Source of the DNA: Chara braunii
Lineage: Eukaryota > Streptophyta > Charophyceae > Charales > Characeae
Assembly (NCBI GenBank): GCA_003427395.1
Contig: BFEA01000838.1
Location: forward strand, 349,773-395,263
DNA length: 45,491 nucleotides
Direction: 5' to 3'
This document shows, in pieces, positions 1 to 9,004 of the stretch (the stretch's first letter is position 1; each line of letters starts with the position of its first letter). Under the pieces are notes generated by a model that saw nothing but the letters and a program-made list of their open reading frames with translations, made no database searches and was not told the DNA's origin. Made by a program: the position numbers and the translations under genes.

Positions 1-155
1 GATTCAGATAAAAGTCCTGATAGGAAACCGTGAATGGTTTGTGGAGTGAGGATCTGAATAACTTGAGCTGTGGTGCTGAGCCATCTCTCCTCTGTGGTAG
101 CGCCCTCCTTTCGCTCTTCCATTTGGTCTCTTTGTGGCGCATTTTGAAGTGGATG

Positions 156-210
<55 letters not shown>

Positions 211-370
211 TAATGATGATTTCAGATACAGTCCCGATAGCAAACCGTGAGTGGTTTGTGGAGTGGGGATCTGAATAACTTGAGCTGTGGTGCTGAGCCA
301 TCTCTCCTCTGTGGTAGCGCCCTCCTTTTGCTCTTCCATTTGGTCTTTGTGGCGCATTTTGAAGTGGATG

Positions 371-413
<43 letters not shown>

Positions 414-422
414 GGTAATTAT
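1..422 (+). repeat. tandem duplication, about 0.2 kb unit, with GT/GA microsatellite
   Basis: Two head-to-tail copies (1-217 and 218-422) share the same body: a gattt/gattcagata start, a segment around 'ggtttgtggagtg', then a (GT)n(GA)n microsatellite and 'gatggtaat'. A third unit starts at about 423 ('atgatttcg') and breaks off at once. Copy 1 has the longer GA tract (about 172-207) and copy 2 the shorter (about 391-411). No coding function is evident. The microsatellite is a likely substrate for slippage or unequal exchange. Copy 1 begins at the window edge, so more units may lie outside. Confidence 0.85.
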
Positions 423-542
423 GATTTCGTATGTTTGAACGCTACCCCTCTATCCCTGCTACATTTTCACACTGAGAACCGCCAGCAAAGTACACTTTCG
501 CCAAAGACAAGGCGACCGTATCGGACGAGTCCCGACCCCGGA

Positions 543-2655
543 ATGGAACTGACAGCATGGTGCAAATGGAATGATGTGCATCTACATGACGCTTATGACA
601 CAAAATCCCTATGCAAAGATATAATCCGCCGTGTTTGCTTTAACAAAAACGCCGAACGGTGGATTGTTCGACAAAGTGCAGCAGACATAATTGGTCATAT
701 ATACACCATCCACCCAAACACAGGTGACACATTTAACTCCGTATGCTCCTTTTATCACCACACTCTTGGGGTGCAACAAGTTTTGAACATGTTTGCAACC
801 GTCGGTGCTGAAATTTAGTCCATATATCAATCCGCACGCAAAGCTCTCGGTCTGTTGACGGACAACACACAATTTCATGCAGTTCTACAAGATGCAATTA
901 TCACCTCACCATCATCAATGGTGCGCGACCTTTTCGTTCACATTATTCTCTACTGCGCTCCTGCTGATCGTTTTGACGTTTTTCAAACCTACTGGCAACA
1001 AGTGATTGACGACTTCCAGAGAGATTTTGTTGGTGCACACGATCCAGTCTCGATTGTCAGAGCCTTCGACTCGACGTTGAAACCTGTATAAAGAGGGCAA
1101 AGAGTTGGATGATATCCGCCTTGCACCACCACCGCCAGCAGACGGAGAACAAGAAGATTGGCCTCGTCCAAAGACTGCGTCTCCAGGGCATCCCAGGCAT
1201 CATCCAGGGCGATATTCCTATGATAAGCATCAGCTCCAATGCACCCTCGTTTCCAATCTCCCACATGCATGCGTCCCCTCCCATCACGCAGTCTTCGAAC
1301 GTGTCATCGATGCTGTGAAAAACAAAGAGCCGCTTTGTTTCTTTGTGGACGCACCTGCTGGCACGGACAAGAACAAAATCCGTGCACATATTTGCAACAT
1401 GACCAAGTCACACTCTGCGTGCCTCCAGCGGTACTGCTGCTGCTGTATTAGACGGTGGACAAAGTTTCCACTCACTCTTCAAAGAACCAATTAGCCCTAC
1501 CGCTACATCCACGTTAGATGTTCCCGAACAATCTTCACTCGCCCAACTTATCGGCATGGCTGTTCTCATCCTTTGGGACGAAAGCACCCATGATACACAA
1601 ATTCAACATCGACGCGTTGGACATAATATTGCAAAACGTTTGTTCATCTTCACTTTCATTCGGTGGAGAAGTCTTTGTTTTCGGTGGCGATTTCAGAGTT
1701 GACAGATACTTTCTAGTTATTACTATAGGCACACAGGCACAAACAATAAACACGCATTAAATCCTCAATTTTCTTGTGACAGTTCTGCACTGTGTCTCTC
1801 TGAAATCATGCGGGTCCTAACACAAATCAATAGTGCTGCAGGACATGAGTATGGTGAATTGTCACTCACACTCGGAAACAATGAAATTTCAACAAGCACA
1901 CAATGCACCTCCAAATACCATTCCCCTGACGGCTCACGATTGCGTACACGGCGGCACTCCCGAACTCATAAATTGGACATTCCCTAACCTGCACGAAAAC
2001 TCTACAAACCAGCAATGGCTTGCCGAACGACCTTTTTTGTCACCCCAAAACAAAGTCGTTTCAACACTTGACCACATCATTCTTCATTGATTTCTAGGAA
2101 ATGTCATCACCTTCCTTACTGGCGACTCCCTCTTCAACGAAAACTTTCTTGATGTCCCTATCGACACTCTTAACACGCTGGACCTTCCATCACTTACACC
2201 CCACATTCTCCGAATGAAAAATGGTGCCCCTATCATCAGAGTCGTCTTACGAAATATCGCCATGAGAAAGGGCATGTGCAATGACACGCGACTCATCATT
2301 GACTCCGTCACAAACAACAGATTCCTTGGTCTGTTGAATCGTACCACGCGGTACCCAGTTCTCCACATGCTACCACGTCGTTACTATCTTGCTAACAATT
2401 GTTGATGTCTCGCCCCGCTTCCTGTGGTAAAGACGGCAGTTCCCAGTCCGTCTCGCCTTCGCGATCACCATCAACAAATCTCAAGGTCAATCTATCAAAC
2501 ATGCTGGCATTGATCTTCACCAACCACGATTCGTACATGTCCAGCTTTACGTCGCTGTATCGAGAGTTGGCAACCCCGCGAATATATGCTTTCCGCTCCA
2601 TACACGTCTTGACCAAACTACCCACCTTGTATACAACGAAATCCTTGACTAAATA
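543..2655 (+). pseudogene. Helitron Pif1-family helicase remnant (decayed, Rep domain absent)
   Basis: Conceptual translation, moving between frames, follows the Helitron RepHel helicase end to end. Upstream of the helicase is the familiar segment with 'LTAW...' (543), 'IGHIYTIHP' (about 697) and 'SARKALGLLTDN' (about 835). Motif I lies at 1339-1374 as FFVDAPAGTDKNK, with the Walker lysine context (GTGKT in the family) degenerate. Motif II 'ILWDE' is at 1568-1582, motif III 'FGGDFR' at 1680-1697, 'LRMKNGAPI' near 2212, motif V 'FAITINKSQGQS' ends near 2493, and motif VI 'QLYVAVSRVGN' is at 2542-2574. The family protein combines an N-terminal HUH Rep nuclease with this SF1B helicase and moves DNA by rolling-circle transposition. 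Here the Rep part is missing on the left and the frame is interrupted by stops (for example 816-818, 1089-1091, 1492-1494, 2088-2090) and several frameshifts, so it is inactive. No CTRR-type 3' terminus with its hairpin could be assigned. Confidence 0.88.
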
Positions 2656-3336
2656 TCCTCTGCATCCTCTGACGCTACATCTTTGTCTCTCTTGCAGGTG
2701 CACCACAAAAAAAAAACAGAAGAGCTCGACACGGAACATCGACAAACGAGTTAAAAGATCAAAAATCTCTACATCAATAACTGCAACGCGTACGTCAACC
2801 ACTCCTGGTTAAAAGCTGGTGTCATTTTTGGCGAAATTTTCACCAAAACTGCCATACTTCCCTGAATTTTTTCTTTTTTGCTGTTTTTGTTTTTTGTCTG
2901 AAATGTATGTTCTTTAGGGTGTATCTATATCAAGTTTCAACGTATTAGGACCAATAACAAAACAGTTGGCAAAAACACCGAATTCGGGAAAAGTTTTGGC
3001 GAACTCTGAACGCTACTCCGAATAGTCTGTAGTGCTTTTGAGTTGTTTCTTTTTTTGGTTGTTTTTTGCCTGTTCGTTTTTTTGGTGTTTGTATTATAAG
3101 CTTCCATAGTATGGTCGCAAAATTTTTCATGACATTGCTTGTAGTGCTGCGTCGAAAAACCCAGAATCTTGGATTTTCCATTAACACTTGCTCACATCAA
3201 CCTGCCTCAACTGCTACGTTCCCTGAAAGATCAACGCTGCATCAACAAATCCAACATCTATATCAACAACCGTATCACCACCTGTCCCAACAACTGCACA
3301 CCTTGATTCATCCACAGTGATTCCACTTCATCACAA
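2656..3336. other. gene-free stretch after the Helitron helicase
   Basis: Nothing coding is recognised. The stretch is T-rich on the plus strand, with runs at about 2868-2896 and 3050-3082, and holds only short chance open frames. It probably contains the non-coding 3' part of the Helitron, but no terminal signature was found to fix the boundary. Confidence 0.5.
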
Positions 3337-4127
3337 ATGAATGTGGCGCTCACAACACCTGCCACACTCCCTACTATCACAACCACCGCAACACCCACTG
3401 CCTCTACTTTACCATCCTCCTCACAACACCTGACCTCTTCACTGTTCGACCTCGACGACAACAGCCTCGCTCAACTGCCCATTCCCACATTCGACAGCTG
3501 GATCGCTCTCATAAACCCCAACAACATCAATCACATTATCGACCAGCTCGTTTAGGAAGATGTCATTGCTACCTTCCACACCACCTTTTCACCTCACCTC
3601 TACTTCTTTAACATTTGCAAACGAAACGGCACGCACATCCTCCATTGCCCGGAACCCCACATCCCAACATCCATTTCACACAAATGAAAACCTTCATGCT
3701 GAAAATCGTCGAGGACGAGTACAAAAAAATATGCTTGCCTGTTATCAACTGCCCCCACTACCAGTGCGACCGATTTACAACCACCTACCACAAACGCTCC
3801 TTCATTGATTCTGCTCCACCGCCAGTACGCCCTCCGCTTCGGCCTCACACGATCCGTGAGACCAATCACCTTTGGTGGCTCCCTCTTGAACCTTGGGGTG
3901 CAACCCGATGCACTGCCATCATCCAGGACATGCTCACATCCCCCCTCACACTCGAGATGTACAACATGACACAGACACCACGCACATGGAACTACCTTAA
4001 AAAACCGCATCCTCCTCCACCACCAACAAACCCGCCGCCGCTCCCTCCCTCCCACGCCTTCGGATCTGACATCATCGATGGTGTTGTGGCATACCTGCAA
4101 GCACAAGGTGGTGCTCCCCATAGATGA
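3337..4127 (+). CDS. unrecognised open frames, possibly remnants of one decayed protein
   Basis: Two plus-strand frames, 3337-3555 (72 aa, Thr/Pro/Ser-rich, closed by TAG at the end) and 3615-4127 (170 aa), lie in tandem. A third frame in between (about 3557-3690) reads 'FSPHLYFFNICKRNGTH'. The 170-aa frame holds 'CPHYQC', several Trp/Tyr positions and a proline tract (PPPPPTNPPPLPP) near residues 141-153. I do not recognise a family. The pieces could be a broken protein carried by the Helitron or unrelated sequence, and an overlapping minus-strand frame of similar length (3600-4133) means the coding strand is not certain. No promoter or splice signal decides the matter. Confidence 0.25.
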
Positions 4128-4697
4128 CAACAAGCGACAACGTCACAACTCTCAAGACTACAAGCCCCGCACACGGGCAGCAAGAAGAGACAAATGTATG
4201 CACTTCGCGCAACAGCCTCCGATAAGCGATAGAAGTGAATCATACGATTGGATCAAGAAAGTCGTCAGAGCCGCAACAGCAATTTGCACAATGCCCACAA
4301 AGCATTGCAAGACACCAAGAGAACGAGAGTGACAAGATAATGTTCCAAAAACCGCTGGGAGTTCAGATGAGAGAGAGAGAGAGAGAAAATGTTTCAAATG
4401 GCCCTGTGAATTCCGATGGCATGGCCAGATAGGTGGTGGGAAGATAATGTCAGTTCAGGTTTATCATTTGAGCACAGTCAAATGTCCTTTCGGCCTTGCA
4501 AATTCTTCTTTTCATCACCCTTCGCCACAGTGTCGCTGTGGCTGGTCCACTTCTATTTAATAATGTGCTCAATATTGTTGTTAGTTAATGTCCCAATCTT
4601 CTCCTTACTGCCAGTCGCTGATGAGCCCCTTACTGGCAGTCACTCATGTGTCTCGTACACCTCCTTCCTCCGTGGCCAGGTAGATGGCCATGGCGTA
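4128..4697. other. no recognised gene; short GA tract
   Basis: The start of this stretch can be read as an 84-aa plus frame (4078-4332) with no recognised similarity. A short (GA)n tract lies at about 4371-4388. The rest shows no motif, RNA or repeat that I can support. Confidence 0.4.
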
Positions 4698-5108
4698 CTA
4701 CTAGAGCCTTCAACGAAAAGCTAATACGTTTTCGTACTGTGGCCGCAAAGCCTATTACCACCCGGAAGTCCTCCTGGAACAGCTCACGCCAACTGGGACC
4801 TTCGAGGTGCAGTGCCAAACCATGAGGATGACGCTGCAGACCGCCATAGCCAGGTAAGAAACCCAACCACCTTGTCCCTCCTACTCGCCCAGAGTTGGCT
4901 TCCTTGTCCTCTCCACTATAGGGAAGTGGATGGCCAGGCTGCCTTCTTCCTGATCAGCTCCAGCAGCATGGCGCCCAGAAACACCCACACTGCCAATGAG
5001 GCGGAGGGGTCTGCTCTCCCGGAACATGTGTCGGACTGCTGCCTCTTCAAGCGGCGACTTTCCAGACCGGTCTGCCTCCCTCGTTTTTGGAGGGAAACAT
5101 CATTGTAG
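4698..5108 (+). CDS. candidate two-exon gene fragment (weak)
   Basis: A plus-strand frame opens after a 'tactag' acceptor-like site at about 4704 and runs through 'YCGRKAYYHPEVLLEQ' to a CAG|GTAAGA donor-like site at 4853/4854. A pyrimidine-rich 68-base stretch (4854-4921) ends in 'ctatag'. Removing it keeps the frame open (the exons join as 'AIAREVDGQAAFF') to a TAG at 5106-5108. The product would be about 110 residues and I do not recognise it. Against this reading, the minus strand of the same interval also looks coding in places: 'ASLAVWVFLGAMLLELIRK' resembles a membrane helix near 4930-4990, and an acidic frame occupies about 5055-5205. Treat this as a possible exon pair of unknown strand. 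Confidence 0.22.
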
Positions 5109-5737
5109 TCTGGTATCCCTCGCTCATCATTAAAGTAACCCAATCCGGTGCTTCTTCTTCTTCTTCTTCCTGTTCGAATGCATCATCGGGGCCACTGTTC
5201 ACCTAGCCCCGTTATTAGACTGTGTGCGATCTGTACGACACATGTGCGATTCATTTCATTAATGAGATAAAAGCCAGAGCTGCCGAAAAAGACAGGAAGG
5301 ATGAAAAAAGTTGTCCTTACTGCGGCCGTTACTTCTGCGGACACCTCTACCAACCGAGATGATGTCAAGGGAGCAGCTATCGGCCAGGGAAAAAACATAG
5401 AGTAGAAACGTTTTTATTTGGATGAATTGGGCGTTTCGCCGTTTCCGTAGTGTGTTTATTTTTCCTAGAGTCGCAGGTGGGCACAATCTGCTCTCTTCAC
5501 GGCTACCATTGCATACACAAGGTAGGTGATTCGTCATATACATACACGTGCATATATTGATATATACATGCAAACACACGGACATACGTAGTACGTATCT
5601 ACATACAAGTATCTATAGTCAAGAAGAGTTGATGATAGGCGGAGAGGGAGAAAGTGAAAATAAATCTGCGGCTGTGACAGACTGTTTCGTCCAAGTTTCA
5701 CGGGAGCATCAAGGTGGCCAAGATCTCAACAGTCTGT
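5109..5737. other. no recognised gene; CTT triplet tract
   Basis: The stretch contains a (CTT)n run at about 5151-5168 and AT-rich spacers with 'atacatacac' type simple repeats near 5540-5620. No coding similarity, RNA gene or element end was identified. Confidence 0.4.
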
Positions 5738-5893
5738 GTGACGCATGTGCGGAGGGCACGTGTGGAGAGATGGTGAGTGAGAGAGAGAGAGGATGTGCAC
5801 ACACGAAGCAGCAGCTGAGTGAAGGTCCAGTCCGACTCAATCAACGAGTGAACAACAGGTCCGGCCTCACCGGCGGGCCGAAAGGGTACCGCT
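5738..5893 (+). repeat. dispersed repeat, copy A (internally deleted)
   Basis: This shares a long colinear block with 17281-17553. Both start with 'tgtgacgca', carry the 'ggagggcacgtg' segment, a GA-rich patch, 'cacacgaagcagca', 'gtgaaggtcc', and end with 'gggccgaaagggtaccgct'. Copy A lacks about 115 bases present in copy B after 'cgagtgaac'. The repeat is in direct orientation and lies on both sides of gypsy element 1. Its class is unknown; it could be a piece of an LTR or another non-coding repeat. Confidence 0.8.
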
Positions 5894-6462
5894 ACATGAT
5901 CCTTGGACCTGTAAAGAGATCAAGTGATACATCAACATGCTATCCGTTGAAACAGTGGAAACCCAGAGGAATGACAAAGAAACAATCCTAAATGCGGAGC
6001 AAGCTCCGTGCAGAAAAGAGATGCAATGTAGACTAAGCCCGAAGCCTAATCTATATAACAATGTTTGGTTCGAGTCGACCAAAAAGCAGAAAAATGCTTG
6101 AGCCCTATCGGCCAAGAAAGAGGAAAATGTCTCCTAACCCAATGTGGCTGAGCATAAGTGAACACCTGAGCCTTAAAGGCTAAAGAGTAACTAAATCAAT
6201 ATCCACGCTCAAGAAGAATGTGGCACAGTCTCATGTGCCCTGTACAAGTACACAATAGCCGAATAAAAGAGAAAGAACTTAGTCGCGTGGGAAAGGTAGG
6301 GAAGGGTGGGAGGCGGCAAGTACAACTCCCAGAGTAAACTCTAAGGGGGTACCCACACAACCATATGAAACATCATCAGGCTCAGAGGGAGAATAACAAC
6401 ACGACATCAGGCTCAATGGAAACCATCAAATGGGCACCGCTGGCTGAAAGGAAAAAGGGCAC
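5894..6462. other. non-coding flank downstream of gypsy element 1
   Basis: On the minus strand this lies 3' of the chromodomain of gypsy element 1. I looked for a 3' LTR by comparing it with sequence above 13119 and found no match, and no clear polypurine tract is visible. No gene is recognised. Confidence 0.35.
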
Positions 6463-7245
6463 TCATACAAGGGAGCACACGAGCGAGCATGGAAGTATAG
6501 GGGGGGCTATGCTGGCATAGGCATACCGCCAAGGGCTGCGAGCAAAGAAAAACGTACACCTTGGAGGAGGACGCGCAGCATAGGGTAAGGCGGAAGAATG
6601 GCAGAGGAACACACCCACATGGTGAGAAAAAAAAGGGGTCGTCATGCGACTGGAGGGGAAACTCGAGGATGGTTGATAGATGAGAATGATGGTCGAAAAA
6701 GTGAAGTAGTCCAAGTGGTGAGTCTCGAGATTGAAGTTAAGTCGAAGTAATCGAGATGAAGTAGGAGTAGTGCAAAAATGGAGTAGAAGTTCGGAACACG
6801 AAGTTCGAAACGCTGCGATAGGTACTCTGGTACAGAAGAGAAGTATCGAGGTTGAAAGTCGAATGTGGAAGCCGAATGTGGAAGCTAAATGTATAAGTCG
6901 AATGTAAAAGCCAAAACCGGAAGCTGCTGCATAAGTGTTCAAAAATGGTAAAAGATAGAGAGCATATAGGGGGTATAGTTCAGTCACGATAGCCAGAAGG
7001 AAGTGGAGGGGTGTGCTGGGGTCGAGAGGAACCAACTGCAATAATAGGCGGGACCACATCCACAGGGAAGGGGGACCTGAGGCAGGTGCCGGTGGAGCTG
7101 GAGGACCCATCGATGGAGGAGGGGGTATGTTAGTGGTCGCTGAAGTAGATGTGTCAGTAGAAGGACGAGAAGTAGGAGGGTAGGATGATGAAGGGAAAGG
7201 ATGAGCGCATTCGTGCGTGCCATCGTAAGCACGCACGAAAGTCAT
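6463..7245 (-). CDS. open frame continuing past the chromodomain of gypsy element 1 (Pro/Ser-rich tail)
   Basis: A 260-codon minus-strand frame begins at the Met following the chromodomain ('HAMTFVRAYD') and continues as a Ser/Thr/Pro-rich segment (PPPPSMGPPAPPAPASGPP at about residues 45-63), then a hydrophobic, low-complexity stretch without recognisable domains. The first residues are the natural end of the chromodomain. The rest may be a C-terminal extension of Pol or simply a non-coding 3' region that happens to stay open. It ends at a stop near 6463. No catalytic motif is seen, so a function is not assigned. Confidence 0.35.
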   Translation of the reverse strand: MTFVRAYDGTHECAHPFPSSSYPPTSRPSTDTSTSATTNIPPPPSMGPPAPPAPASGPPSLWMWSRLLLQLVPLDPSTPLHFLLAIVTELYPLYALYLLPFLNTYAAASGFGFYIRLIHLASTFGFHIRLSTSILLFCTRVPIAAFRTSCSELLLHFCTTPTSSRLLRLNFNLETHHLDYFTFSTIILIYQPSSSFPSSRMTTPFFSHHVGVFLCHSSALPYAARPPPRCTFFFARSPWRYAYASIAPPILPCSLVCSLV

Positions 7246-7365
7246 GGCATGCTTCAGGTGCTCGAGAGACTCCCAAGAAGACTCCTCGTCAGGGTAACCC
7301 TTCTATTGAATAAGATACTCGAGGCGGGGAGGGTCGCCATCAGTCATACCCTGGGACGCGATATC
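7230..7365 (-). pseudogene. chromodomain of gypsy element 1, with nonsense codon
   Basis: The minus-strand frame reads 'DGDPPRLEYLIQ', then TAG, then 'KGYPDEESSWESLEHLKHA'. This matches the chromodomain core, in which an aromatic Trp normally follows the LI(K/Q) strand. The stop falls exactly at that Trp codon. Chromodomains at the C-terminus of chromoviral integrases bind histone marks and guide integration into heterochromatin. With the stop, the domain would be cut in half if translated. Confidence 0.8.
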
Positions 7366-8836
7366 AGGGCGACAAATTGGTTGTGACCCTCAATGATGAT
7401 GGGAGAGGGGCGAGGGTAAGGTCGACCATGGAACTCAGGGGGCGACCGTCTGAAGGGCGCAATAGAGATACATGAAACACATCATGTAGGTTAGTGCGAT
7501 CCATGGAATCGGGGAACTTCAATTTGAAGCTCGCCGGACAGTCATGATTAGGTCCGGCGGGTGAAAGGATAGTGCATAGACAAATATGTCGACGTTTGAA
7601 TTTTCGAAGCGTGTCGGCCTCGGGCTGGAAGTGACGTGCATCGACAAGGACTTCGGCGCCAACTTTGAAGGGGTGATCAATGCGGGAACGGTTGGCGTTT
7701 GTAGCTACGAGAGTCTGGGAGTCAGCAATGCTCTTGCGAGCGTTGCTGATAATCTCATCCATCTCTTTAACCCAGTCATCAAGGGCGGGGTATTTAGTGT
7801 CAGGATGGATCTGAGATGGATGAAGGAGATTAGCTGGGACACGAGGGTGATATCCCAAGTCATAGTAGTAAGGAGACATGTCGGTGGCGGGTGAAATAGC
7901 ATGGTTATACGCAATCTCTACATGGGCGAGATGGAGGTCCGAATCAAAGTCATTCTCAACAAACTTCTTGAGAATATTGCCAAGAGTTTTGTTGGTGACC
8001 TCGGTCTGTCCGTCTGACTGGGGATGGTAAGAAGAGGAGAAACGAAGCTAAGAGCCGTAGATCTCGTGGAGTCCACGCCATCAATGGGAAGTGAAGCGGG
8101 GGTCTCGGTTAGAGAAAATACTAATAGGAAGACCGTGATGAATGACGATGCAGTTGAAATAGAGTGAGGTGATGTCTTTAGCTGAGCTAACATACTTGCA
8201 AGGGAGGAAGTGAGCATGGTTAGTTAGCCGACAGACAGTAACAAAGATGGTGTCATGGCCTCGTGGGGTAGGGGGACGAAGGGATCCCATGAAGTCCATG
8301 GAGAGCGTCGTCCAACGATGAGTAGGAATGGGTAAAGGCTGAAATAAACCGTAGGGGGGATGATTGGTAATATTGGCCTCGTGGCAGATCTTGCACGCGC
8401 GGACATTTTCCTTTACGAAGGTGCGACGGTGCCTCCAATAGTAATGGCGGTAGAGGCGGTCAAGAGGCTTGTAGACACCTAAATGACCGGCGGGACGGTG
8501 ACCATCACTCTTTGCGACTGCCTGAACATGGAGGTGGTCGGTAGAAGGCTGACATAAACGTGGAGTACGAGGATGATTGACTCCAAACCAGTACAAGAGT
8601 CCAGAGAGGTCGAGCTGGAAGTTAGGGACGGTCTTGCCAGCGTGTAAGTCGGCGTAGATGGATTGGAACTCAGAACACTGGGGGTAAGCACGACGATAAC
8701 CATCTAGGAAAGCAGGATGGATAATGGGAGGAGAGACGGAAAGAGCAGAGAGTTGTAGATCATCGCACTTGAGGTTAGGGCGACGGGTTAGGGCATCTGC
8801 GACACGGCTGCTCTCATCGGAGATCTTCTTGATCAT
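7364..8836 (-). pseudogene. integrase of gypsy element 1 (HHCC zinc domain and DDE core, broken)
   Basis: The frame 8836-8081 (251 aa) starts in the connection after RNase H ('SRVADALTRRP'). It continues with an HHCC zinc domain (His113 and His118, then C148-K-I-C151) and the catalytic core with Asp in 'SMDFMGSL' (D181) and 'SNRDPRF' (D245). After a stop, the frame resumes at about 8045 with 'YHPQSDGQTE', supplying the catalytic Glu near 7995-8025, and then with the 7879-7364 frame, which carries the C-terminal part ('DARHFQPEADTL', 'LHDVFHVSLLRPSDGR'). All three DDE residues are therefore present but in separate frames. Integrase joins element cDNA to the chromosome. Confidence 0.88.
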
Positions 8837-9004
8837 TCGAACTCGAAAAGATCACGCCACCAACGATTCTGACGAGAAGTGAGTTTAGGCTTCGACTGAA
8901 AGGCGGCGAGGACAGAGTTGTCCGTGAGCAGGGTGAAAGTATGATCGTGTAGATGATGACGTCACTTCTTAACAGCGTAAACCAGCGCGAGAACCTCACG
9001 CTCG

